Origin: Chloroflexi bacterium TSY
GTDB lineage: Bacteria > Chloroflexota > Anaerolineae > Caldilineales > Caldilineaceae
Assembly: GCA_019217005.1 (NCBI GenBank)
Contig: JAHBNG010000128.1
Coordinates: 1 to 43,889, forward strand
Direction: 5' to 3'
DNA length: 43,889 bases
The notes under the pieces are model-generated. The model was not told the DNA's origin, did not search any database, and worked only from the letters and a program-made list of their open reading frames with translations. The position numbers and the translations under genes were made by a program. This document shows positions 7,963 through 17,691 of this stretch, in pieces; position 1 is the stretch's first letter; each line of letters starts with the position of its first letter.

Positions 7963-9830
7963 AAATTCGCGTTCATATAGAGTTCACCCATTCGAAAACC
8001 TCGCTCTGCATAATATTGTTGCGTACCAATGGCCGCAATGACACTTATGTGACGAAATCCCAAAGATCGACTGATGTGGCGCGCTTCATCAATGAGTTGG
8101 GTCCCGAGGCCAACATGCTGGGCTGCCCCAGCTTTCTCACTTCCAAGTGAAAGCGCTGGTCCATAAACGTGGACTTCACGAATCATCGCGCTCTCTGTGA
8201 TCTCGGGCAAAAATTGACGGCTTCCTACAAGTGGCTCGTTTGGCAGACTCAAGCGCAGAAAGCCAGCAATCAGACCAGGTTGTTCGCTCTGTCGGTTGGT
8301 TACAAACTGTAAGAAATGTTCCTGGGTCAGATCTGTTGCATAGCGATAGACTTGGAGTTCTAGCTCGTCTCGTTTGATCTGACGCCGCTTGACTTCACGA
8401 CAGCGGATGCAGCCGCACTTTTGTCCCCTACGGGCCAGCTCTTCGTGCACGACTTCACGCAAATTGCTTAGTTTGACACCTGCTTCGATGTGGTGCGCAG
8501 GAATGTCACGAAAGAGGCGGTTTACCCGCGTATAGGGTCGAATGGTGGGCTTGATCTGAACAAGGAGCTCAACCAATTCCTTCTCTGTGTAGGGGTAATA
8601 TTCACCTGCCTGCCAGCGCGTGTATAATTCTGTATCCTTGATCAGCGAGCAGGGATAAATTTTAAGCTCATCCGGACAAATGGCAGGGTCGGCAAAAAAA
8701 CGTTCGAAGTCAGCACGGTCTTTCTCTGGAGTTGCGCCAAAAAGGTTCGGCATCCAGTGTAGATGCAATTTAAAGCCAGCTGTGCGCAACAAACCGAGCG
8801 CTTGGCGTACCGAGTCCACGTCATGACCACGCTCATTCAGCGCGAGAATTTCATCATCCAAACTTTGAACACCAATCTGGACTTTCGTGACGCCGAGTTG
8901 GCGCAGATGGCGAATCTCCTCTGGCGTTACCCAGTCCGGACGGGTTTCGATCACGAGTCCCACATTTCGATGCACTGCGGTTGTATTGATCTGTTGAGCA
9001 ACGGCAAGCGATTTGGTCGTCTCACTTTGACGCTTGATGCTCGAGTCTTCGCTCTCAGACAGCTCGGACGCCGAATTGAGCGTACTGTTTGCACCTGCGC
9101 CGTTTTTCATCTTCGCGTCTATATTCAGTTCAGACGCTTTTGCAGCTATTTTTTCGACATGATCATCAGGGTCGCTACCGACAGCAATCGCCCGGTTCCC
9201 TGCCTGGTTCATCGCCTCTAAACAGCGCTGGATAAACCATTCTCGATAATCGCGACTATACGCGCTCCATGTTCCACCCAGAATCAGAAGCTCAACCTTA
9301 TTGGCTTCATGTCCAATACTTTCAAAGGATTGAATCCGTCCGAGCGTCTGTTTATAGGGATCGAAACCATCCCGCTCTGCACGTTGACAGCCCGGTTCGT
9401 CGTAGATATAGCTCTTGGGCATTCTCCAATCATCTGGACAGAAGATGCATTTTCCTGGGCAACCCGCTGGGGCTGTCAGTACAGTGACGGGTGCAACGCC
9501 GCTCGCTGTACGCACAGGCTTCATGCGGATGCGCTTCATAATCAGCGGATCTGGTTCGATATCACCTTCTGCGACAAGATGACGATAGCCACGAATCAGG
9601 TCGGTCTTGGAGTAGAAGCCCTTTCCATCTTTCGGGAAATGGATCAAGATTTTTCGCAAGCTCTGTTGCTGGTTCCATTCTTCTTCTGGCACCTGGAGGA
9701 TGGCCTGAAAGATGGCATATAGCTCTGCGCTATGAACAGCGGGTTCAAAGCTACGTCGTTTTTGCTGCCAGGTTTCTGCCTTTGTCAATACATCTGGTGG
9801 AATTTCGTTTTCAGGAATAATACGCTTCAT
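7959..9830 (-). CDS. elp3: Elp3-type tRNA uridine-34 modifying radical SAM/GNAT enzyme
   Basis: A 623-residue Elp3 homologue that in the known family uses acetyl-CoA and radical SAM chemistry to make 5-carboxymethyluridine at the tRNA wobble position. After an N-terminal tRNA-binding segment, the 4Fe-4S cysteines lie in GCPGKCIFCPDDW (C124, C128, C131). Radical SAM core motifs follow: LLILGGTWSAY, LVIETRPDWVTPEE, VTKVQIGVQSLDD and LHWMPNLFGATPEKD. A zinc-type cluster (CGCIRCREVK) precedes the C-terminal GNAT domain (EVHVYGPAL, QHVGLGTQLIDEA, YYAERGFR). An unusual Ser/Asn/Glu-rich insertion of about 50 residues lies near 245-290. A Trm9-like gene diverges from it at 10374. Confidence 0.93.
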   Translation of the reverse strand: MKRIIPENEIPPDVLTKAETWQQKRRSFEPAVHSAELYAIFQAILQVPEEEWNQQQSLRKILIHFPKDGKGFYSKTDLIRGYRHLVAEGDIEPDPLIMKRIRMKPVRTASGVAPVTVLTAPAGCPGKCIFCPDDWRMPKSYIYDEPGCQRAERDGFDPYKQTLGRIQSFESIGHEANKVELLILGGTWSAYSRDYREWFIQRCLEAMNQAGNRAIAVGSDPDDHVEKIAAKASELNIDAKMKNGAGANSTLNSASELSESEDSSIKRQSETTKSLAVAQQINTTAVHRNVGLVIETRPDWVTPEEIRHLRQLGVTKVQIGVQSLDDEILALNERGHDVDSVRQALGLLRTAGFKLHLHWMPNLFGATPEKDRADFERFFADPAICPDELKIYPCSLIKDTELYTRWQAGEYYPYTEKELVELLVQIKPTIRPYTRVNRLFRDIPAHHIEAGVKLSNLREVVHEELARRGQKCGCIRCREVKRRQIKRDELELQVYRYATDLTQEHFLQFVTNRQSEQPGLIAGFLRLSLPNEPLVGSRQFLPEITESAMIREVHVYGPALSLGSEKAGAAQHVGLGTQLIDEARHISRSLGFRHISVIAAIGTQQYYAERGFRMGELYMNANL

Positions 9831-9910
9831 GGATTTGCGTCTTTCGCCCTACGTTCAACTATCTATCGTTTATCGAAACACCGACGACAGTGTAGTACAA
9901 TAGACATTAG

Positions 9911-10013
9911 TAAGGATTGAAAAATAGGACACGGATTTTCAGGATGAACACGGATTATCCCAGAGTCAATCCGTGAAATCTGTGTTCATCCGTGTCCCAT
10001 CTTCTGAATCCTT
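9911..10013. repeat. Imperfect inverted repeat of the ACACGGAT type
   Basis: The outer ends TAAGGATT (9911) and AATCCTTA (10006-10013) are inverse. The inner parts contain GGACACGGAT and ATCCGTGTCC plus GATGAACAC and GTGTTCATC in mirrored order. This kind of GACACGGAT/GAACACGGAT repeat is widespread between genes in many bacteria, and no coding potential is seen. Confidence 0.7.
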
Positions 10014-10163
10014 ATACTCTCTGATGTAAATTTACTGTCCGGTACGTTTCCGAAACCGAGCGCAGTCACGAGTTGTCAGTGAGTTTTCGGTGAGGCCGTT
10101 CCGGGTGACTGTCACTGCCGAACACTCAAATGGGCAGGCAAACGTATGGCATCGTATGAATTG

Positions 10164-10216
10164 AAGTGACTGTCACCCTTCCCTACGCTCGGTCTTGCGA
10201 AAGGTGACAGTCACTT
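10164..10216. repeat. Hairpin of GTGACTGTCACC repeats
   Basis: AAGTGACTGTCACCCTT (10164-10180) is the inverse of AAGGTGACAGTCACTT (10201-10216) with one extra C. Another GGTGACTGTCACT palindrome stands at about 10105-10117. The sequences resemble dispersed intergenic repeats of the genome rather than a regulator site, but an operator role in the elp3/trm9-like divergent promoter cannot be excluded. Confidence 0.65.
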
Positions 10217-10373
10217 GATGGCCAAGTGCGCATGAATTTCATTCTCACAGCCTCCTCTATCGGGGAATGAATGTCACCTGGAGCCATCCTTTGCCAACTC
10301 TTGCTGGCACCCCCCGAAACCAATAACTGATCTACTGAATATGTATTATATCACATAAGGAACCTGAAACGAG

Positions 10374-11147
10374 ATGCGTGAATCTGTGCGGCAGCGCTTG
10401 CTTGAATTGAATCATCGGTTTTACGAAACAATTGCCCCAGCGTTTAATGAAACCCGCATGGTTTGGCCCCCTGGACTCATTCAGTTGCTCGACCGCTTGC
10501 CGCCCACGAGGGATGATCGTCCGTTGACCGTCTTGGATGTGGGTTGCGGGAATGGACGTTTTGCGCGTATACTTGATAGTCGAGGCTTACCCTTTCTTTA
10601 CGTTGGCGTGGATGGCTCCACTGAGCTCTTAAGCAAAGCGGTTCAGAACACGAACGAATTAACAAATGGACGAGCGCATTTTCTGGAAACTGATCTTGCC
10701 ATAGCGAATTGGTCAACAAAGTTGCTGAAGCTAGAACCTCTATCCGAACAGCATCCAGATGCTCGGTTCAATTTTGTTCTATGCACAGCAACTTTGCAGC
10801 ATCTGCCTGGATACGATTTGCGGTTGCAGGTTATACGCGAAATGGCCAAAGTTGCGACCGATTGTCTGGTCTTATCAGCCTGGCAGTTTCTTGAAAGCCC
10901 TCGGTTACGGGCTAAGCAGTTAGATTGGAAGGATGCGGGGTTATCGGCACAAGATGTTGAACCTGGTGATGCGCTACTTCCTTGGAAACAAGGAGGGCAT
11001 GCCATTCGTTATGTCCATCAATTGGATGAGGTGGAATTACGCAATCTTGCCCGAGATGCCGATCTTGTTGTGACGGATACTTTTCGCGCAGATGGACGAG
11101 AAGGAAATTTGAATTTATATATCGTGATGCAAAAATCTCATGGATAA
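10374..11147 (+). CDS. Trm9/ALKBH8-like SAM-dependent tRNA methyltransferase
   Basis: A 257-residue class I methyltransferase. The SAM site is VLDVGCGNGRF (about 53-63), with GVDGS at strand 2 and NFVLCTATLQHLPG for motif IV/post-IV. Features specific to the Trm9 group are the N-terminal FYETIAPAFNETRMVWPP (about 16-33), the ALLPWKQGGHAIRYVHQLDEVELRNL segment (cf. the PW...RYYH motif) and an N-rich tail. In eukaryotes Trm9 methylates carboxymethyl-uridine-34 made by Elongator/Elp3. Here elp3 starts 540 bp away on the opposite strand. Its stop overlaps the galactokinase start by 8 bases. Specific tRNA substrate is inferred, not shown. Confidence 0.75.
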   Translation: MRESVRQRLLELNHRFYETIAPAFNETRMVWPPGLIQLLDRLPPTRDDRPLTVLDVGCGNGRFARILDSRGLPFLYVGVDGSTELLSKAVQNTNELTNGRAHFLETDLAIANWSTKLLKLEPLSEQHPDARFNFVLCTATLQHLPGYDLRLQVIREMAKVATDCLVLSAWQFLESPRLRAKQLDWKDAGLSAQDVEPGDALLPWKQGGHAIRYVHQLDEVELRNLARDADLVVTDTFRADGREGNLNLYIVMQKSHG

Positions 11148-12232
11148 AACCGACAAACGAACTGACTCTCTAGTGGCTGAATTTACGAAACACTTTGGCA
11201 CCGCCCCAACACATGTTGCGATTGGGCCGGGACGCGTGATGTTGCGACAGCGCGCCGACCGAACGGTGCAGCTCTATTCACTCGAATATGACTCACACGG
11301 TTCGTTCAATCTAGATACTGTCGATGAGCGGAGCGATCAACCTTGGATGAACTATGTCAAAGGTGTTGCAGGACGCAGGGGAACCATTGTCTGGGATGGA
11401 TGCGTTGATTAGCGGCAATGTCCCCCGGGGAGCAGGGTTGAGTAGTTCCGCAGCTTTGGAAGTTGCAACAGCCTATGCCTTTCTCGCGATGAACGAGCAA
11501 CCACAAAAAATTTCGGGGCCCGAGCTTGCGAAGCTTGCCCAACGTGCCGAGAATGAATATGTAGGCGTCAACTGTGGAATCATGGATCAGTTTATCAGCG
11601 TATTGGGTAGCGACAATCATGCACTTCTGATAGATTGTCGTTCGTTGAAGTATGAGTTGATTTCAATGCCGTCGGACGCCTCCATTGTGATTGGTAACAC
11701 AAAAGCGAGTCGTTCGTTGGCCGATAGCGCATACAATGAACGACGCCAACAGTGCGAAGAAAGCGTCGCCCGCTTACAAACAGTTCTTCCAGATATTGTC
11801 GCCTTACGCGACGTGACCAGTGCACAACTTGCAGAACATAGCCATCTCTTGGACCCAATTATCCATCAACGTTGTCGCCATGTCGTCAGTGAAAACGAAC
11901 GAGTGCTGGAGACGGTGCAGGTCTTACAAAGAAACAACCTGACTCGTGTGGGTGAACTCATGCAGGCGAGCCACGCAAGCTTACGAGACGACTATCAAGT
12001 GAGCAGTGACTCCCTCGATGCAATGGTCGATGCCATGATGAGCGTTGAGGGTTGTTATGGCGCCAGATTGACTGGAGCAGGTTTTGGTGGCTGCGCCATT
12101 GCGTTAACACAACCGGGGCGCGAACAGGCGGTTGCGGATGCAATTTATCAGATCTACTCGAAAGCGACAGGCATTTGGCCAGAAGTTTATCTAACGCAGG
12201 CAAGTTCTGGAGCCAGATTGGTCGAGTTATAA
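11140..12232 (+). pseudogene. galK: Galactokinase, broken by deletion and frameshift
   Basis: GHMP-family galactokinase phosphorylates galactose in the Leloir pathway. The ATP-binding motif [11 protein letters not shown], the CGIMDQF motif and the C-terminal [12 protein letters not shown] are intact, and the rest aligns well with typical GalK. Two lesions are visible. First, after GPGRV the sugar-binding segment normally containing the GEHTDY motif, about 25 residues, is missing in frame and the text jumps to LRQRADRTVQLYS. Second, near 11360-11366 MNYVKGV must shift frame to continue as [14 protein letters not shown], consistent with loss of one GT/TG unit. The ORFs are 11140-11412 and 11354-12232. 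A working enzyme is unlikely. Confidence 0.88.
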
Positions 12233-12239
12233 ATGATTC

Positions 12240-13475
12240 ATGATGACAAAACGACTCTATTATACTGACTCATATCAACAGACCTTCATCGCGACGGTGG
12301 TCAACAAAACCGTTGTCAACGCAGGAACATTCAGTGGCAATTCGGCTATTATTCTCAATGAAACAGCCTTCTATCCAACCTCTGGTGGGCAAGCACATGA
12401 TGAAGGTAGCTTGAATGAGCATAGAATTATCGATGTGATTGCGGGGAAGGGTGACGAGATCTTACATGTTTTAGAAAAAGGAGTAGCCGAAATTCCAATT
12501 GGTGCTTCTGTTGAAGGGGTGATCGATTGGTCGCGTCGCTATGATCATATGCAGCAGCATTCAGGCCAACACCTTCTCTCATATACATTCGACACGTTAT
12601 TTGGTATTGAGACGGTATCAGTTCATTTTGGTGAGCAAGAGTCGACACTTGACCTAGATGTAGAGGACATTGACCCAAAGGCGTTGGAACAGGTGGAGGC
12701 TCATACCAATGAAATCGTCTATCGCAACAGACCAATCACAGCTTATTTTGTAGATGAGGCACAAATTGACTCTATACCGTTGCGGCGTCCACCACAAGTC
12801 AAAGGAAAAATTCGTATCGTTGAGATAGAAAAACTTGACTATTCAGCCTGTGGAGGGACCCATTGTCGCGGAACGGGCGAGTTGGGTCCCATTAAGCTTT
12901 TGCGCAAAGAAAGAAACCGAGGACGAACGCGCATCACATTCTTGTGTGGATTGCGTGCTTTAGATGACTACAATACAAAACATCGGCTCATTTCTGAAGC
13001 TGCTGCCATGTTTAGCACCGAAATGAATCTGGTTCCGGAGATGATCGGACAATTGCAGGAACAGAACAAAGAACTAAATCGTCAGATAGACAAGCTTTCG
13101 AACCGGATACGATCGTTCGAGGCAGAACAAATGCTTGCGTCAGCACCTTTGCTGGGCGAGATTCGTCTTCTGGCCCAAAGGATCGACGATGATGTTGCAA
13201 ATGTGAAAAAACTAGCGTCACTTCTACAAGAACAATCAACGTGTATTGCGCTTCTCGTTGCGACGCATAGCGAGAAACCATCCGTTATCTTTAGCCGAAG
13301 TTCAACTGTGAATCTTGATATGGGTGCCTTGTTACGAGAGACGTTGGGAAAATTTGGTGGCGGCGGTGGTGGTCGGCCCGACTTTGCACAGGGTGGTGGG
13401 GTTTTGATGGATGATGTGGACAAATTGCTCGATTATGCAAGTCAATTGGCTATTTCTACAATGAAACCAAGTTAA
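12240..13475 (+). CDS. alaX: AlaX-type alanyl-tRNA editing hydrolase with DHHA1 domain
   Basis: A 411-residue free-standing relative of the AlaRS editing region, expected to deacylate Ser- or Gly-mischarged tRNA-Ala. After a beta-barrel (FYPTSGGQAHDEG) the zinc site shows HSGQHLLS (H107, H111) and ACGGTHC near 200. A coiled-coil linker of about 60 residues follows (EQNKELNRQIDKLSNRI), then a C-terminal DHHA1 domain with GKFGGGGGGRPDFAQGGG. The length and DHHA1 domain make it an AlaX-L type. It starts 8 bases after the galK stop, in a putative three-gene operon with the Trm9-like enzyme, giving a tRNA-quality theme. Confidence 0.9.
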   Translation: MMTKRLYYTDSYQQTFIATVVNKTVVNAGTFSGNSAIILNETAFYPTSGGQAHDEGSLNEHRIIDVIAGKGDEILHVLEKGVAEIPIGASVEGVIDWSRRYDHMQQHSGQHLLSYTFDTLFGIETVSVHFGEQESTLDLDVEDIDPKALEQVEAHTNEIVYRNRPITAYFVDEAQIDSIPLRRPPQVKGKIRIVEIEKLDYSACGGTHCRGTGELGPIKLLRKERNRGRTRITFLCGLRALDDYNTKHRLISEAAAMFSTEMNLVPEMIGQLQEQNKELNRQIDKLSNRIRSFEAEQMLASAPLLGEIRLLAQRIDDDVANVKKLASLLQEQSTCIALLVATHSEKPSVIFSRSSTVNLDMGALLRETLGKFGGGGGGRPDFAQGGGVLMDDVDKLLDYASQLAISTMKPS

Positions 13476-14030
13476 ACATCTGCGAAAAGGTCCAGCTCGT
13501 CATACCAACGATCAAGATGAAACCAGCCTTCTGACTCAAGATTAGCATTCTGTCTCGCACCCAACGGATGTAAACATATTGATTTGCTGTTTGCTCATTG
13601 AGTGAATTGGCCCACACCCAACAAAAGACCATCAACCCCAGCATGGCAGCATAAGCCAGAGCAGCATAGAGCATTTGAGTTGGGAGAGATGCAGCGGGTT
13701 GCTGCTTTGAAAAAAGCGGAAGGAGCGCAACGATTAGCAAAAGACTGACAACGTGAGCAACTTGATCTCCAACGAAGCTAATCAAGCTACGCGGATTGTG
13801 TATGACACTTTGATCCAGTCGATAAGCCAATGCGTACAGCCAAGAACCAGCAGAAGAGTTCCTTGCCTGATTGGATCTTGAAGCAGCAGGGCTAAGACTG
13901 CAACGTGAATCAATATATGAGGAGCTAATCCCCATCCACCTTTCATTTTCAGACGAGCAACAGCATTTGTCTGTAACGGAAAATCGGCGAGTAAGTGAGC
14001 GAGTAATAGTGTAGCAAAAATCTCAATCAT
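13456..14030 (-). pseudogene. DUF3307 membrane protein, frameshifted
   Basis: The N-terminal 80 residues in one frame (starting LLLAHLLADFPLQT and ending HWLIDWIKVSYTI, 14030 down to 13782) are a typical DUF3307 start. The C-terminal part (DQVAHVVSLLLIVALLP, then two more membrane segments) is in another frame, 13935-13456, with the join near 13795-13810. A one-base correction would give one protein of about 190 residues with four or five membrane segments. The function of DUF3307 is unknown. The 3' end overlaps the alaX 3' end by 20 bases, tail to tail. Confidence 0.75.
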
Positions 14031-14092
14031 GACACAACCTACCTATTTTGAGTTACCTTTAGATTCTTAATTCGTCTTGATCACTGTGCTTA

Positions 14093-14147
14093 CCCAGAAA
14101 ATTTTGTTCCGTCTCTGCTCTGAGACGTGGTACAAAACTTTTCTGGG
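14093..14147. repeat. Long hairpin in divergent intergenic region
   Basis: CCCAGAAAATTTTGTTCC followed by GTCTC (14093-14115) pairs with GAGAC and GTGGTACAAAACTTTTCTGGG (14122-14147) around a 6-base loop, with small bulges. The function is unknown. Confidence 0.6.
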
Positions 14148-14174
14148 GATCTATATGTCTCGTTGTTGTGGATC

Positions 14175-14273
14175 GTGGCTGCGGGTTAAGTGACACAATT
14201 TGTATAGACTCTGAGCGTAGCCTGAGAATCTTCCATTCGTTGACTACTTATCACTGACCGGACAGCCACTATC
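14175..14273. repeat. 99-bp dispersed repeat, copy 1
   Basis: About 88% identical by eye to 31315-31413 and the same length. It begins GTGGCTGCGG and ends CAGCCACTATC, so the ends form a short terminal inverted repeat (GTGGCTG/CAGCCAC). The inner sequence includes GCGTAGCCTGAGAATCTT. It is non-coding: a small non-autonomous element or a small RNA gene are both possible. Confidence 0.75.
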
Positions 14274-14351
14274 GTTGTGTTATTGCTGTGATTACTATAA
14301 CACCTTGAACAATCAGGTGTCCGTCGTTTTTAACGGGAAGTTCCGCTCAAA

Positions 14352-16148
14352 TTGACGGATATCTACGTCAATTGTTACGTAGAATATATTTGTCATCATG
14401 ACAAAGTATTATATAGACAGTCCGTAGTAAGCAGTAGATACAGCAGTCAAATGAATCGAGTGAACCCGGCGAAAGAAGGAATTATTCAGATTGTCAGTAG
14501 GTTGCTAAGACGATCTGGATTGAGTATTGAGCAGGTTCTCGCCCGTATGCAGATCAATGGATATAACATCACACGCAGCACATTTGAGAATCGGTTTACA
14601 ACTCGCGTCCAGCAAAAACCAAACGTTACTCCAGAATGTCTCCTTGCGCTCATTGCTGCATTCACCGAGCGGCTCTCTGGTGAAGAGCGCTGTCTGGCGA
14701 CAGAAGCATTAGAATTGGCAAATCTTACCCGTCTGCCGATCAACTATTTTCGGAATGTTCAGCAATATTTTCCTGAGGCAGAATTTGCCTCGGCATTTGA
14801 ACAATATGTTGCACCACTTGGATTAAACGTTCCTGGCCCCCCTCTTCGTACTAACACAATCGAAGTCTCCGAAAACAATTCAGCCTTGACTCAATCACAA
14901 AATATCAATGGCATTACCCAAGATGCATCGTCTCTTGCCACAAGAGATTTGGGCGAAGCACCGGATGTCTTCCAATTTTTCGGTCGCGACGAAGAAGTGA
15001 TTTTGATCAACCGGTGGATTCAAGATGAGGGGTGTCGCTTGCTTGCCGTATTGGGAATGGGTGGGATTGGTAAAACAACACTCGTGCGTAAAGCGGCAGA
15101 ACAGCTCGACGATATATTCGACTATGTCATCTGGCGCTCACTTCAAAATACCCCGCCCATCGATGAATTATTAGATGACGTGATTCGCTTTATTGGTGGT
15201 GATCAAGCAGTTAGACCAGCAGAAACCAGTGCGAACCGTGTGGCCCGATTGGTGCGCCTTCTACGCAATCATCGTGTGTTAATCATTTTTGATGGCGCGG
15301 AGACGATCTTGCAAGAAGGGCACGATGTTGGTGAATATCGGGAAGGGTATGAAGCATTTCAGACTTTGTTCCAACAGATGGGAAAGGTTCGGCATGAGAG
15401 CTGTCTTGTTATGACTAGCCGTGAAAAACCCCGCGAAATTGCATTACTGGAGCACGCATCGTCACCCGTGAGGTCGTTGCGACTAGAAGGGCTATCAGTT
15501 GATGCCGCTCGTTCTTTTCTGGAGACAAAACAGCTGTATGGTTCGGACAGCACATGGGAAAAATTTGTTCAGAGTTACTCTGGCAACCCAATGGCGCTTA
15601 TGTTGGCTGCCGATCCAATCATCGAAGTCTTTGGTGGCGATATCGATACCTTTATGACCGACCATGCCCCCATGTTTGCGGGGATTCGAGACTTAGTGGA
15701 CGATCAGTTTAGCCGCCTTTCTCTGTTGGAGCGTTCCATCCTGCAGTGGCTCGCCATCGAACGCGATGCCGTCATGCCCAATGAGTTGCTTGATGCCCTG
15801 AAAGAATCGGTTTCGGAGATACGTCTTCTGGAAGCATTGCGTGCGTTACGTAGACGCTCGCTGATTGAACAAAATTCGGGTGGACTTATTCTGCAAAACG
15901 TGATAATGGAATACATGACCGATCGTTTTGTCCGTCTGATTGTAGCCGAAATTGAGGCTGGATTACCGGCACTCCTCTCCACTTTTACATTGCTAAAGAC
16001 GCAAAGCAAGGAATATATTCGTAACAATCAGCGTAGTTTCATTCTCGATCCTATTCTGAGGGAGCTATTGCGACGAGAGAGCCGAGAAACGGTCGAAGAA
16101 ATGCTCTTTCGTATTTTGCGAAAACTTAGAAACTTTACTTTCTGGTAA
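14352..16148 (+). pseudogene. STAND receptor, N-terminal half (HTH-like + NB-ARC), cut by IS
   Basis: The sensor-type STAND ATPase starts at 14352, or more likely ATG 14451 (MNRVNPAKEG). It has an N-terminal helical domain of about 130 residues (SIEQVLARMQINGYNITRST) resembling those that precede NTPases in filamentous bacteria. An NB-ARC module follows: FFGRDEEV, Walker A LGMGGIGKTTL, Walker B RVLIIFDGAE, and MTSREKP. A winged-helix/ARC part with YSGNPMAL and SLLERSILQWLAIERD comes next. The last native codons are around 16127. The terminal residues NFTFW and the stop belong to IS copy A. The WD40 half resumes at 17632. Such proteins oligomerise upon ligand sensing. Confidence 0.85.
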
Positions 16149-17631
16149 AGGCTTGAGTGACAAAGGGCAAACCGAAAGGGGCGGAAAAAAGAATCCACCC
16201 TGAAAAAACGGGATAAAATGTAAAAATAGTGCTCGGCTAGTTTAAGCAGCGGCATTGAGGCGGCGATGAGCGAGAACGCCTTTAGGGAAATGGTGTGAAA
16301 CCGAGGCCTTTTTCCGAAAGTCAGGGTCGAGTTGGTCGGGAGTTGGAAAAAGAGCACTCGAGAGAACGCGGCGCAGCCTGCCGGGAGTGGCTTGAGGCTC
16401 TCGATCCCAGTAGCCAGTCGGTATGGGAGGAAGAGAAGCGGCTAAATGGGAAAGAAGATTGCCAGCAAGCAGCCCCAGTTCAGGTAAGCGGAAGCAAGCC
16501 TCATCGGCATGAACAAATTGACGATGTAAGCCAATCATCTGCTTGGAAGCCAAGGGGGGATGTTCAACAGGCCAGCGCTCCAGAGAGAAAAGATAAATGG
16601 TTTCAGCTTGTAAAGCCATGACGGTCGCCAGAACCAAAGGTGTGTGATAAGCAGGATCCTGAAAGACGTAAATCGAATAGGTGCGGTTGGCTGTATCCAC
16701 CTTGGTTGTCCTGGGACGAGATTGTGCCATGCTTGATAGCGAATCAGGCGACCACTATAGACAAATTGACCAAACGAGTCTGGAGTTGTGGCCTCGAGTC
16801 GCTTTCCCCTATAGCATCGAGAGCGGACGCACAATATCACCATATTCGGGTGGTCTGCCTTTTCCTTACGTTCGGGTAACTCATTGCGGCGCGCTGTGCA
16901 GTTAATCGCTTCCCGAAGGACAAATCGGTCGACGTCGCTTTCTAGCATTTCTCTGATTGTAAACCCGGCATCGACCACCGCCACTTCGTCTGACTCCAGT
17001 GATTTCTTGGTCTCTTTCAGCAGCTTTTCCGAAACTCACTTTCCTTTGTGCCTACCTCGCATCTCATGATTGCCTTGAGCAGTGGCACTCATTTCCCGCC
17101 TATCTCCCCCGAGCTTATCATCACTCCAAAGATGAGCGCGGGCAATGCCCGACGAGCCGTTGAGTTATAGAGTCGGTTCACTTTCCCTTGCAGCTTCGGT
17201 CGCCAGAACCCTGTGATATCTATGCTTTTCACTCGGTATCCTTCTAACTTTTTTGCCTCCCATTCCCCTTTCCACTCCACTTCTTCTTGCCACGATGAGA
17301 GCAGGCTTGCAATATCCCATGATCCATATCGAAAGCTCCACCAGCTTCGCCGGAGCTCCTCATCTTCAAACCCGCTTTCACTCAATCCACTATGGATTGC
17401 TCCTCGACTTTTCAGAAACGACCCATTCATCATCGCCCACATCAGACGCATTACATTTACGTTTGTTCCCACCGGCGTTACTTGCAATACATTCATCAGT
17501 ACTGCTATAGTTATTTCTGGCGCGGTTAGCATTCCTTCCTCCTTTTTGGTTTCGCTACCTTTAGGATGAAACGCTAACCGCTTTTTGTCACATTTCTCAC
17601 CTCATCTCTTTTCTTTTACCAGAAAGTAAAG
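16133..17631. mobile_element. 1.5-kb DDE insertion sequence, copy A
   Basis: Bounded by inverted ends CTTTACTTTCTGGTAAA at 16133 and its inverse ending at 17631. It is about 95% identical by eye to copies B (25627-27118) and C (39668-41169). Flanking bases are AGAAA (16128-16132) and AGACA (17632-17636), a 4-of-5 match consistent with a 5-bp target duplication. It is inserted in the STAND receptor gene with its transposase on the opposite strand. Confidence 0.9.
16242..17532 (-). pseudogene. DDE transposase of IS copy A, disrupted
   Basis: Transposase of about 430 residues when repaired. An AAGGAGGAAGGA ribosome site precedes ATG 17532. Putative DDE residues lie in SIDITGFWRP, VAVVDAGFTIRE and LERWPVEHPPL, an RNase-H fold arrangement reminiscent of IS4/IS701-like enzymes; I cannot assign the family. 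Lesions: a TGA replaces CGA after SGEIGGK near 17089, frame changes occur near 17030, and a base is missing in the C-run at the NLVP-TTKVDT join near 16715. It is probably inactive. Confidence 0.8.
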
Positions 17632-17691
17632 AGACAGTCCTCTTACGAATTACACAGCGTCTGTGATGAAAACCCTGGGCTTTCGCATGGA

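Larger units (their letters stand above)
9831..10373. promoter_or_regulatory. Divergent intergenic region between elp3 and trm9-like gene
   Basis: No gene is visible in these 540 bases. They must carry the divergent promoters of elp3 (minus) and the methyltransferase (plus), but I cannot place -35/-10 boxes with confidence. Two repeat blocks occupy much of the space: an imperfect inverted repeat at 9911-10013 and GTGACTGTCAC palindromes around 10105-10216. Confidence 0.5.
14031..14351. other. Intergenic region with a hairpin and a 99-bp dispersed repeat
   Basis: No gene is seen. It lies between the divergent DUF3307 and STAND-receptor starts and carries the hairpin at 14093-14147 and one copy of the 99-bp repeat at 14175-14273. 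Any promoter for the receptor would have to lie in 14280-14450. Confidence 0.5.

Noticed and set aside
9908..10220. Small protein or CRISPR remnant in the elp3 intergenic region
   Set aside because: The repeats are inverted and irregular, without constant spacer length, and open frames there are short; it reads as dispersed intergenic repeat DNA.
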